A stretch of DNA of 64,000 nucleotides. Source: Plectosphaerella cucumerina (Eukaryota > Ascomycota > Sordariomycetes > Glomerellales > Plectosphaerellaceae). The translations under genes were made by a program, and so were the position numbers. Of the stretch, positions 55,717 to 64,000 are shown piece by piece (position 1 is the stretch's first letter; each line of letters starts with the position of its first letter). The DNA lies in assembly GCA_020746995.1 (NCBI GenBank), contig JAGPXD010000006.1:434001-498000 (forward strand). The letters are read 5' to 3'. The notes beneath the pieces are model-generated. The model was not told the DNA's origin. It saw nothing but the letters and a program-made list of their open reading frames with translations, and searched no databases.

Positions 55717-56151
55717 CTTGGATAAAGAAAGCTGTGTATTGCACGAAGAAAAGACTGAATGGAACGACCGATGAGGCAGACGATGTGGTGATGTGGACGA
55801 ACTTGGGTCAACGACTTGGGATGAAATGATGTTGAAGAGAAGAGAAGATGGAAGAGGCCTCATCAGATGGAGGGAAAAGATGAGATGGAATGCCTGTTCA
55901 GGTAACTACATGGCACCTTCCTTCCATCCGATGATCCGGAAGGTGCTCCTTCTGTTGCCAGGTTGGCATATTCGACGTGGAAGGTGCCACGGAGCCAGGG
56001 AAGGTGCTCCAGGTACACACCTGAGGTAGGCACTATCCACTCAGGCATCTACCTACCTAGGATGTTATCTGATATATCGGAAGGCACATTCAACACCTGT
56101 CAATCTTGTCATTCAAGCTGCCTTCCCCTGGTATCCATGTTGATTTTGAAA
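55717..56151. other. Intergenic region upstream of the membrane-protein gene
   Basis: Leader and promoter region. It contains two AAGGTGC-type stretches (near 55938 and 55981, AAGGTGCTCC / AAGGTGCCAC). No gene recognised. Confidence 0.35.
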
Positions 56152-56537
56152 TGCTGGGTCGATTAACCTGCTGGGTCGATTGAACGGCTGGGTTGACTGA
56201 GCTGCTGCGTTGAATAAACTGCTTCGTCGATTAGTCTTCTGTGTTGACTGAGCTGCTGTGTTGACTGAGCTGCTGTGTTGACTGAGCTGCTGGGTGATCA
56301 AACTGCAGCTTCAGTTGACCTGCAACTTCGATTAATCTGCTATTTCGATTGATCTGCTGTGTTGGAAAACCTGTTGCATTGACGAGCATGCTCTGTCGAT
56401 CGACTGCTACACTGATCCACCTGCTATTGTTGATTGACCCGCCGTGTTGATGGACTGCTACGTCGATCAACTCCTATGTACGTCGATTTACCTGCTGCGT
56501 TAATTGGCCTGCCATGTCGATTGATGTACTACGTTGT
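56152..56537. repeat. Degenerate 17-bp minisatellite, about 22 copies
   Basis: A tandem array of a 17-bp unit whose clearest copies read CTGCTGTGTTGACTGAG; three near-identical neighbours lie at about 56236-56290. Other copies differ at several sites with consensus about CTGCTG-N-GT-Y-GATTGA. On the minus strand one frame is open for about 60 codons (repeating NTAAQST/SSVNT-like residues), but the unit is not a multiple of three, so this is not a coding repeat. Copies near the centre of the array are the most uniform; both ends are decayed. Confidence 0.8.
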
Positions 56538-57619
56538 AGGGCCCAACGTGTCTAGAGACCCAAGGACCACCTCACAAGGTGCGTTGCGGACTTCAAACCG
56601 TCCCTGATGAGCTGTTGGGTAATTGATTAAAACCGGTATGTGATACTCACTTGAGAGGAACCAGGGCCCTTGTCGGCCATGATGCTCTCGAAATGGGCTG
56701 CCGCGACCCCTGCCGGCAGTTTGCGTCTCGCCATTGGCGGGAGCGATGGGCTGATGCATGAACGACATGTCCAACGATGGATCAAATGTCCATCTCCTGT
56801 CCAATCGACTCGGTGACAACCCGCAGCCAGCTTTGCCAGCATTTCCCTGCCCAAACAAAAACACCCTGCTCGAGGCCGCCTTGTTTACCAGAAATATCGT
56901 CATCCATTGCATCCATCTTCGCGTCGTTATTTTCAGCGCACCCGCCGTTTCCCTGCAAAGCTTGGACCGAACCGCACGCAGCAGCCCAGGGAACCGACAA
57001 CGGCATCCTCCCTGTTGAATCAGGCACATTGTCGCACGCATCGAACCTTCATCCCCCTTGATTGCTCCACCGTCCGAACTTCGAGATCCCCGATCGCCTT
57101 CCTGCCGTTCTCCTGCCGCCCGCCACCTCCCTCTCCCGGGCCAGCATCTGGACCCTCGCTATCCTTTGTCTGCCTTTGCAGCGGCAGAACGGGCGCCTTT
57201 TAAAGTTCCGCCGGCCGAACGACGACCCTCCGATCGTTCAGGGCCCACAACTCCTCGGACGGAGGCTGGGGCGGTCCATCGCTGGAAGCTCGGGGAGAAT
57301 ACTGTGCCTGTTTCTCGCTCAAAGGGGGGCCGGGCAGCCAGAAACGGTCTGGAGGTTGGGGGCATCGTACGGCTTTGGGACGGACGAGCCACGGGCCCCC
57401 GCGTCTTCGGTGGCGCATCGGACGGTCCGCGTTCGAGAGCAGGGCCGGCCACGGTCCACCACATTCCAGAGTGCCGCCGGTGCCGTCAAAGTTGCCAGCC
57501 ATCGCATTCCAGAGCTCCCTGGCCTCGAGAGCAGAGGAGAGCAGCAAGAGCCGGCCTCCCAGTTCGAGTCAAGGCCCTTTCGCGGCGCAAACCCCCGCCA
57601 CTCGAAACCTTAGCACGTC
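56538..57619. other. Intergenic region before the coiled-coil gene
   Basis: Overlapping long frames on all strands (57058-58332 and others) are composition artefacts of GC-rich sequence. The region probably holds promoter and leader of the coiled-coil gene. No RNA recognised. Confidence 0.4.
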
Positions 57620-59125
57620 ATGCTAAGGCCCTCCGCTTCCGTTCCCGCATCGGCGGGCGATGCCCATCGCTCAGGGGAACCCCTGGATCTTCCAGGAGGA
57701 AGACCGGCCGCGCAGCCCGCCGCCGGTCGTCTCCCGCAGTTGGCAGATGTTTCGACACCCCGCGAGGGGTCCAGGGATATTGTTTCTTCTCCTCCCATTC
57801 CCAACTCCAGCACGAACATCAGACAGCTGCATCCCCGCCCTCGATCCCTTGCCGAGAGCTCGCTGGATTCACCCACCTCTCTGCAGCGACACTATCACCA
57901 TCAGCGCCATCAGTCCAGCTCGGATCAGCGAACCTCATCCTCCACCCTCTCGCCTACCATCAACGGCCCAGACGGCTCACGACTCGTCGAGATGCCGCTT
58001 ACAGGAGACAGCCGCGGGGCTGGCCAGTCACCGACATCGCGGGGTATCCTGAGCGGATGGTTGCCCGGGGCTCCCTCCGAGGCAAGCCGCGCCCTTCGCT
58101 CGCGGGGCTCGATATCTCTCCCCGCGGGCCAAACACCCAGCAAAACTCCTCGAAGCCAGTCCTCGCAACAGACAACACCTACGAACAAGACCACGGCAGC
58201 CTCACCCAACGGCTCCCGCTTCGGCTTCATATCCTCCTCGCTCTCCGCTCTGACCAAGGGCAGCGGCGCTCAGAGTCCTTCCCGGGATACAGCGGGGGAC
58301 GAAGACGACCACCTCCTCAATCTCAACATTGAACAGGCTCTCTTTCCTCCCGCCTCGCCCGGCGGCTCACGGGACCCGTTCTCCCCAGCCTCATACAAGA
58401 ACCTCGAAATGGCGGCAACATCTCTCATAAGCACGTACCAGACAGCATACCGGCGACAGCAGCACGAACTTCGAGAGCTGCGGATGGACCGTGACGCAAA
58501 GGACGAAGAATTGGAGGAGACGGAGATGCGAACTCGCCACCTCAAGCTCCAGCTCGAAGATCTCGCCCGCCAGGCGGACGAGCGGGAGCAGGAGATGCAA
58601 GCCCTCGTCTTGGCGCTCGAGAAGGAGCGCAAGCTTAACCGCGGGATGATGAGCAGCGGCGGCCTGGCGCCGCCGCCGGCTTCAGATACGGCGACCGTTG
58701 TCTCGGAGGACCTAGGGGCCGAAGAGGACCAGAAGCACCCGCAGTGGCGCAAGAGCCACAACTTTGAGGACACGGATGAGGAGAGCGAGAGCGTCGGCGA
58801 GGCGCCGAGCGTCTTCTCCCGATCACGAAGTCCTACCTTCGCTGCGGGCGCACAGTCCAGGCTCTCAGTCTCGGGACAGCCGCAGCCGCAGCAGAATCAG
58901 CAGCAGATGACGGCATTCCAAAAGCTGGTCAAGGGGTTCACGGGGGATGCGGACACTGGAGCGTCGGGCGCGAGCTGCCGGAACTGTCATGGGCAGGACG
59001 GGCAGGTGGCGTGGGACACTGTGGGTGTGCTGCGGGACGAGAACAGGTCGCTCAAGGGTCGGGTGGCAGAGTTGGAGAGGTGTGTGGAGGGAGCGCTGGA
59101 CGCGGTCAATGGGCTGCGGCTGTGA
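57620..59125 (+). CDS. Coiled-coil protein with Ser-rich N terminus, function unknown
   Basis: Single exon, 501 residues. Residues 1-230 are Ser/Pro/Thr-rich and disordered, with phosphosite-like SPxx motifs. A short conserved-looking acidic block (DEDDHLLNLNIEQALFPPASP) precedes a strongly predicted coiled coil at about 265-345 (AYRRQQHELRELRMDRDAKD; EELEETEMRTRHLKLQLEDL). Near the C terminus is a CxxC pair (SCRNCHGQDGQ) followed by a second coiled coil (LRDENRSLKGRVAELERCVE). This arrangement occurs in fungal cytoskeletal, polarity and scaffold proteins, but no specific family is recognised. The start is the first ATG of the protein-like frame; a poor N-terminal leader makes a later start possible. 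Confidence 0.75.
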   Translation: MLRPSASVPASAGDAHRSGEPLDLPGGRPAAQPAAGRLPQLADVSTPREGSRDIVSSPPIPNSSTNIRQLHPRPRSLAESSLDSPTSLQRHYHHQRHQSSSDQRTSSSTLSPTINGPDGSRLVEMPLTGDSRGAGQSPTSRGILSGWLPGAPSEASRALRSRGSISLPAGQTPSKTPRSQSSQQTTPTNKTTAASPNGSRFGFISSSLSALTKGSGAQSPSRDTAGDEDDHLLNLNIEQALFPPASPGGSRDPFSPASYKNLEMAATSLISTYQTAYRRQQHELRELRMDRDAKDEELEETEMRTRHLKLQLEDLARQADEREQEMQALVLALEKERKLNRGMMSSGGLAPPPASDTATVVSEDLGAEEDQKHPQWRKSHNFEDTDEESESVGEAPSVFSRSRSPTFAAGAQSRLSVSGQPQPQQNQQQMTAFQKLVKGFTGDADTGASGASCRNCHGQDGQVAWDTVGVLRDENRSLKGRVAELERCVEGALDAVNGLRL

Positions 59126-59780
59126 GGGCCTGGGGATAGAATTGGGAAGGTAAATTGTTTCTTGACGGCGTATGGGGGTGCATTGGGAGGCTTTTTGGGT
59201 TGGCATACCCTCTGTTGGAATAGTATCGCGCTACAGGTATGGCTAGAACGGATAATCATCTTGTTTCTTGCTTGAGTACTTGGTGGTTGAGTCTGAGTAG
59301 GTCGAGGTGATGTTGGACGTTGGAAGACCCTCAAGGCTGTCATGTCGGACTGAAGTAGCCGAAGTCTGTGGAACATAGCAGCCCGAGCTGTTGTGATACG
59401 TCGGTTGCTCTGCCGCGGTCACCTGCCTGTCCTCCTCGTCTCGGTGTCCGACTCCAGAGACAAGACACTGCCGCCGACTTGGCCCTCGACTTCGTACAAC
59501 AAGGGGAAAGCAGGAGCAGCATGGCTCCCTCGGTTTGTCGATGTCGATCATCGGGGTGCTGCCCTCGATCGGCTCGTCTGCGAATGGGCCGACACACATG
59601 TCACTGGCCATTGGTGCTCTCGAAGCAAACCTCAAGGCATCCCCAGAAGTTCTCTGGCCAACAGCCGAGTAACAGACAAAGAAACTTGGATTCTCTAGGG
59701 TAGCCCCATCCGTCCGTCCGAGACGTAATGTACAATCGACCCTCGCCTTCCTTCCGCTCTTCCCCGTCCCCTCGCCCCGT
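59126..59780. other. Convergent intergenic region with an open minus-strand frame
   Basis: Between the coiled-coil gene (+) and NDUFB3 (-). A 189-codon minus-strand frame (59812-59243) starts inside the 3' end of NDUFB3 in another frame. Its later part reads somewhat like protein (ATSVRHDSLEGLPTSNITST) but shows no domain, so I do not call it a gene; it may lie in the NDUFB3 3' UTR. Confidence 0.35.
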
Positions 59781-60187
59781 CTAGTGGTGGCCGTGGCCGT
59801 CGTCGGTAACATAGTCGTAGATGCAGTAGATGCCGAAGGCGACGGACGCGATTCCCAGCCCGGGGAAGGCGCTCTTGAAGCGGTTGAAGCGGGTGAACTG
59901 GCCCTGGTAGCGCCAGGCCTCTCTGTAGGATTGTCAGCGGGAGTCGGTCGAGTCGGGCAGGACTGGGGCCTGCGTCTCGGGAGAGAAAGGACTCACGCCC
60001 GCTCCCAGGGGTCGTATCTGGGCTGGCCGGTGGAGGCCCTCAGGGCGCGGATGTCGAAGCCGGTGATGTTGGGCTTCTCGCCCTTGGCGGCAAGTCGTAG
60101 TCTGGAAGAGAGAGATCGGGTCAGTCGGGCGGGCGTTCAGGGTCCAATTGGACGGGCGGCGGCGGCATCTCACCTGGTGGGCTGCAT
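59781..60187 (-). CDS. NDUFB3: NADH:ubiquinone oxidoreductase subunit NDUFB3 (B12)
   Basis: Accessory single-pass membrane subunit of mitochondrial complex I. Three exons, 60187-60174 (14 nt), 60101-59997 and 59922-59781, give 86 residues. The first exon contributes only MQPT and part of an Arg codon. Family motifs: GFDIRALRA, GQPRYDPWERAEAWRYQGQF with the conserved RYDPWxRxEAWRYxGxF core, TRFNRFKSAFPGLGIAS, and a single membrane helix (GLGIASVAFGIYCIYDYV) before a His-rich tail ending GHGHH. The introns are 72 and 74 nt. An ORF that starts further upstream in frame (60403) is not used; the family starts close to this Met. The gene shares a 714-bp divergent region with POP2. Confidence 0.92.
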
Positions 60188-60901
60188 GGTGTCGTCTGGT
60201 ATCTCGCCGATTGGTGACGGAGGCCGATTGAGTTGCACTCGTGCTAGAGACGGTAGACGGGTGCTCGCAAACTGAAGCCCCAAGTGAAGCCGCTGTAGTC
60301 GAACGGCATTGGCGATGTTCCAAATATGCGGGCGTCCTGATTGGCGGGGGCGGAGGCCACGTGCACGGACCATTTCTGGTTCAAACCCCGGGGCTTGGGC
60401 CATGTTCCCTTCCTTCCCTTGTCGGTCAGAACACTACCAGGCCTCAATCCAGTTCCATCACCAACCTCGTTCCAACGCCAACCTCACGACGCTGCGCGAC
60501 GCTCCCCGATACGGATTCCACGTCCTCAATCACGCGATCCACCTCGATCTCCAGTAGCGATTTCGTTCCGACAGAGTAGCTGGCCTGCGCCGTTGTCGAT
60601 CCAGCGCCCGGAAAGCTCAGCTGAGGTACCCGACGTTCGACATCAGAGACCGCCGCGACTGGAGACGACCCTTCATTGGACCCCGGACGCCCATATCTAG
60701 ACGCCTGCAAATGCGCGGCCGAGGTCGATCACGAGTCCTCTACCGCTTCTTATTCGATCCGCACGGCAGGAGCCGTTAGCCTCGTACCAGATCACCCTCG
60801 CACGGTTCAGTTTCGGCCGACGTCGCTCCCTCCGCACCACCACCTCCTCTCAGCAAACACCACGAATATCCTAGGTGCATCGAAGCACCACCGAAACTGT
60901 T
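60188..60901. other. Divergent promoter region of NDUFB3 and POP2
   Basis: Both genes start here in opposite directions. A GGTTCAAACCC string at about 60379-60389 resembles a tRNA B box, but no cloverleaf can be built around it. No TATA box is evident. Confidence 0.45.
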
Positions 60902-62483
60902 ATGCCACCACCGCTGTCCCGGTTCCCCACCGGGCCGAATTCCCTACCTTATCACCAGCAGCAGTTCCCATCCCACCCTCAGAGCCATGCCGCTCCGCAC
61001 GGCCCGCCGCTGGGCAACAACCCCTCCTACCTCAACGCCAACGCACAGATCAGCCCTTTCGCCGTCAACGGCAATGTCATGGGCGTAGGCGCCGGCCTCA
61101 ACGGCGGATTTGGCTCGGAGACGGGGCTGGGGAGCCAAGCGGCGCGTATGGGTTTCGCCGCGGCCGCCAGCCTGCACCCGCAACAGCAGCACGGCCAGCC
61201 GCAACATGGCTTCGGCGCGGATCATGTTGCTGCCAACATGCGCAGTGGAGGCCACAACAAGGGACGGATACGTGAAGTGTGGAAGCACAACCTCCATGAA
61301 GAGATGGCCGTGCTGCGAGACCTTGTCGACAAGTACCCCCTGATTGCAATGGTAAGGTGTCCTTGCGGGTATACGCAGCCATGCCCAGCCTCGCAGATTG
61401 CTGACCCTCTCTTCTCCCCAGGATACCGAATTCCCTGGCATCGTGTCGCGGCCAATGGGCGGCTTCCGCGGCAAGAGCGATTACCACTACCAATGCCTAC
61501 GGACCAACGTCGACATGCTCAAGGTCATTCAGATCGGTCTCGCCCTCTTCAACGAGCAGGGCGAAACCCCGCCCGCGCGGCCAAACTCGACAGACGCGAT
61601 GGATATGAGCCTCGGCCAGCGCGGGGCGCAACAAGGGCCCTTCCCCTACGCATGGCAATTCAACTTCAAGTTCTCCCTTAACCAGGACATGTACAACGAG
61701 AAGTCGATCGAATCCCTGCAGACGGCCGGCATTGACTTCAACCTGCTGGAAAGGGACGGCATCGACCCCCATGAGTTCGCCTCGCTCCTCATCCCCTCGG
61801 GCCTCGTCTGCTTCGACAACGTCACGTGGATCTCGTTCCACGGCGGCTACGATTTCGGCTACCTTACCAAGCTACTCGTGTGCGAGCCGCTGCCGAGTGA
61901 CGAGGTCGATTTCGACCGTATCATGAAGCTCTACTTCCCCTCAACATACGACGTAAAGCACCTGATGAAGCACGCTATCCGGTTGCACAACTCAGGCCTC
62001 CTCACCCCCAACGACGCCCAGACGACAGATATCCTGCACAAGTTCGAGTCAAAGTCCGGCCTGGAGAACATTGCCGAGACCCTCAAGGTGAAGCGTGTCG
62101 GCGCAGCACACCAGGCCGGCTCGGACGCCCTCATCACCGGCAAGGTCTTCTTCCAGATCCGCGACAAGGTCTTCAAGGGCCACATCGGCAATGATCACGT
62201 CGGCAAGGTCTGGGGCCTGGGCGTGCCCGACGGCGGCCTCCTCATGGGCCACATGATGGGCGGCGGCAACGGCGGCCACGGCGGCCAGGGCGCCTCCCAG
62301 GAGCAGGGCACTGCCAACAACGGCCAGAACGGCGGGCCCAGCACCCCCAACACCACGACCGTCGGCCTCGCCAGCACCCCGGCGGCGCAGTCGCACAACA
62401 CAAACGGCTACAACACCGGGCCTATGACGCCCGGCGGCGGCGGCGGCGTGTTTGGCAACTTTGCCTTTGCGGGCAGCCGTTAG
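60902..62483 (+). CDS. POP2: CCR4-NOT deadenylase subunit POP2/CAF1
   Basis: Poly(A)-shortening 3'-5' exonuclease of the CCR4-NOT complex, DEDD family. Exons 60902-61351 and 61422-62483 (70-nt intron) give 503 residues. The N-terminal ~120 residues are Pro/Gln/His-rich and disordered; the nuclease domain begins at IREVWKHNLHEEMAVLRDLV. Catalytic residues are visible: D and E in MDTEFPGIVSRP, the second D in WISFHGGYDFGYL, and the last D in AHQAGSDALITGKVFFQI. The intron splits Met from DTEFPG, right at the catalytic site. After about residue 420 there is a Gly/Asn/Gln-rich tail (GGGNGGHGGQGASQEQ). This is longer than yeast and animal CAF1, as in many filamentous fungi. The Met at 60902 is the first true ATG. 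Confidence 0.96.
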
Positions 62484-63212
62484 GACGGCTCGAGGCCCAC
62501 AACGGCGAGCTCCGGCGCCTTCTCGAGCCACTCGACGCCATCCAGGCCGCCGTCCGCATACCCGCCCCCCGTCCCCCGCAGCGTCACGCCTGGCTTCAGG
62601 GGACGCAAGTCGAAGAAGTCCTGGACGGACAGGAGGGGGCGCCAACCGAACGCTTTTTACACAACGAGAACCTCGCAGCGGCGGCCGCCCCCTGGGCTGG
62701 GGTTCCCGGAATTGCCCTCTCCCATGGGATATCCGGAATCGCCTCCTCACATGGGATATTCGCCTGCGTGGTCCCAGCGTCGGACGGAGTGAGGCTGAGG
62801 CTCTGTCCCCTCTCTCTTCCTCTGTTGCTGTGCAATCTTGGTTGATCGGTGTCATTCATGGGTTTTCCTTCTCTGGTAGGCTTATGTTTTTGGGAGGGCG
62901 GGGTGCCTGGATGGGACGGCGAAACGGGACTTGGAGGCGGCTGGGGGAAAGGGAATGAAGCTTGCTTTTTTGGGGGAACACCTGTATTGTAGTATTGTGA
63001 ACATGCCGCAACGGAAGCATTGGGGGAGTCGACGCGGCAGAAATTGACGCGCCTCCTCGGTTATCATCATCTTCAGGGGGTCAGCACGTGCATGAGAGGT
63101 GGTGCTTTGAGGTTGACTGGAAAGCATCTCGCTGATTTCGTGATTCATAAGGACAAGTTATACTACATGACGCTTGTCGCTGGTCGCCTTGGAGGTCCCG
63201 CTCCCCGGACGT
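62484..63212. other. Convergent intergenic region
   Basis: 3' ends of POP2 (+) and FYV10 (-). It contains two direct copies of CATGGGATAT (about 62733 and 62750) within a local imperfect repeat. No gene recognised. Confidence 0.4.
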
Positions 63213-63977
63213 CTACGTGATGTAGACCTTTATCAGGTCTTCCGTGGCGTATTCGGCGCCGGTCCGTAGATCCCTGACCCTTTCTGCCGGGTCGAGGCCT
63301 GACTTTTCGGCGTAGGCTTCGAGGCGGTCGCGGCCGTAGGCGATGTTGTTGGGTAGCAGCAGCAGGTCCGTGTCGACGTGGCTCTGGGTGTGGTGAGCGT
63401 AGGGGACGTTGCGGGCGAGGTCGTTGAGCTCCGTGGAGCAGATGGGGCAGGCTGCTGCTGGGTCCGTCATGGCTGGGCGCGTCTGCGAGGGCGGGATGTG
63501 CGGCTCGATATCGTCATCTGGGTTGTCGCTCGGGAGGTGGAGCCCTGTTGACGAGGCGTGTTGCTGGCTGTTCCCTCTCGGCACGCCGGTGGGATGGGCT
63601 GCTGCTGCGGCGGCGATGGAGCTGGCTGTGTTGGCTGAGTGGCAGGCGGGGGTCTTGAGGGCGGAGAGCCCGGAGGAGAGGGCGATGTGCAGGAGGGGGA
63701 AGGAGGGGAGTGAGAGGAGTTGGGCGTGGGTGGCGGTGAAGAGGTCGGCGAGGTCGTGCCACTTTTCGGGACGGTAGAGTTCAGCGTACGCCTCTGGGGC
63801 GTTACCAGGCGGGTAGGCGAGCAGGCCGAAGGCCCTTCGAAGCTCTGACGGGTAGGCACTCTTGGAGGGGACGAGGTACTTTTTCGCGTGGTTGATGGCC
63901 TCGAGGATCTGGGGCTGGTTCTGGGTGCGGACGAGCTCGATGTACTGCTGGAGTCGGAGCTGGAACTCTAACTTGCT
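63213..63977 (-). CDS. FYV10: GID/CTLH E3 ubiquitin ligase subunit FYV10 (partial, 3' exon)
   Basis: The last exon (63977-63213, 254 residues) of the GID/CTLH complex RING-like subunit, which with GID2 promotes ubiquitination (in yeast, of gluconeogenic enzymes). An acceptor (TTTCCACAG) precedes it; the upstream exons lie outside the window. It begins inside the CTLH-CRA region (LEFQLRLQQYIELVRTQN; EAINHAKKYLVP; RAFGLLAYPPG; YAELYRPEKWHDLADLF; LLHIALSSGLSALKTPAC) and ends in the degenerate RING (CPICSTELNDLARNVPYAHH, then GRDRLEAYAEKSG). Between the two lies a ~60-residue linker rich in Ala/Ser/Pro (SSIAAAAAAHPTGV), longer than in yeast as far as I can recall. The stop is TAG at 63213-63215. 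The 5' end is cut by the window, not by mutation. Confidence 0.93.
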   Translation of the reverse strand, partial: SKLEFQLRLQQYIELVRTQNQPQILEAINHAKKYLVPSKSAYPSELRRAFGLLAYPPGNAPEAYAELYRPEKWHDLADLFTATHAQLLSLPSFPLLHIALSSGLSALKTPACHSANTASSIAAAAAAHPTGVPRGNSQQHASSTGLHLPSDNPDDDIEPHIPPSQTRPAMTDPAAACPICSTELNDLARNVPYAHHTQSHVDTDLLLLPNNIAYGRDRLEAYAEKSGLDPAERVRDLRTGAEYATEDLIKVYIT

Positions 63978-64000
63978 CTGTGGAAAGGTCAGCCGTGAAA

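Noticed and set aside
57058..58332. 424-codon plus-strand frame overlapping the coiled-coil gene
   Set aside because: Arg/Ser/Pro-rich translation without structure, overlapping in another frame a protein with clear coiled coils.
59243..59812. 189-codon minus-strand frame below NDUFB3
   Set aside because: It begins inside NDUFB3 in another frame, has no domain, and probably lies in the 3' UTR; kept only as a remark on the intergenic region.
60379..60389. B-box-like GGTTCAAACCC upstream of POP2
   Set aside because: The flanking T-stem has mismatches and no A box or cloverleaf is present; it is probably chance promoter sequence.
1..64000. Biosynthetic gene cluster, CRISPR array or mobile element
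   Set aside because: Neighbouring genes belong to unrelated housekeeping functions; no polyketide/peptide synthase, transposase, reverse transcriptase, long terminal repeat or spaced direct-repeat array was seen.

Overview
This 64 kb window is nuclear DNA of a filamentous ascomycete. The introns are short (about 48-80 nt) with GTRNGT donors and CTRAY-type branch points, coding sequence is GC-rich at third positions, and the gene set (SET2, AOS1, TIF6, POP2/CAF1, FYV10, CLC channel, OPT transporter, a 2EXR protein, a PigL_N/HeLo-like protein) is typical of Pezizomycotina. A Sordariomycete is my inference; I cannot name the species. I recognise no transposon, CRISPR array, rRNA gene or tRNA gene.

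Layout. 0-3.7 kb: a 2EXR-domain gene (-), then a very unusual gene (+) whose 113-codon product is split over 12 exons, eight of them exactly 21 nt long, one coiled-coil heptad each. Next comes a U2 snRNA gene (+) preceded by four TTGGCCTCACC boxes and a TATA box. 3.8-12 kb: an oligopeptide transporter (-), an unrecognised 729-residue protein (-) and a PigL_N/HeLo-like protein (-). 12.6-12.9 kb: the broken 3' end of a DegT/StrS-type sugar aminotransferase gene. 13.2-16.8 kb: three metabolic or mitochondrial genes, a CEM1-type ketoacyl-ACP synthase (+), the complex III assembly factor CBP3 (+) and dihydrofolate reductase (-).

17-31 kb: an uncharacterised acidic protein (-), SUMO E1 subunit AOS1 with a long N-terminal extension (+), a large basic nuclear-type protein (-) whose reading frame is cut by one in-frame UAG and then stays open for 209 codons, and the BMT5-type rRNA methyltransferase (+). 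31-34 kb: the H3K36 methyltransferase SET2 (-). 34.2-39.4 kb: a 5.2 kb stretch without a convincing gene. 39.4-47.3 kb: an AT-hook protein with a GC-AG intron (+), GABA transaminase (-) and a CLC chloride channel (-).

49-64 kb: the NRDE2 homologue (+), TIF6/eIF6 (+), a four-pass membrane protein (-), a 17-bp minisatellite, a coiled-coil protein (+), the complex I subunit NDUFB3 (-), the CCR4-NOT deadenylase POP2/CAF1 (+) and the 3' part of the GID E3 ligase subunit FYV10 (-), which runs off the window. These are mostly independent housekeeping genes in alternating orientation, not a pathway cluster.

The observations I would follow up first are the heptad micro-exon gene (1739-2743), the in-frame UAG (23826-23828) and the repeated box upstream of U2 (3293-3371).
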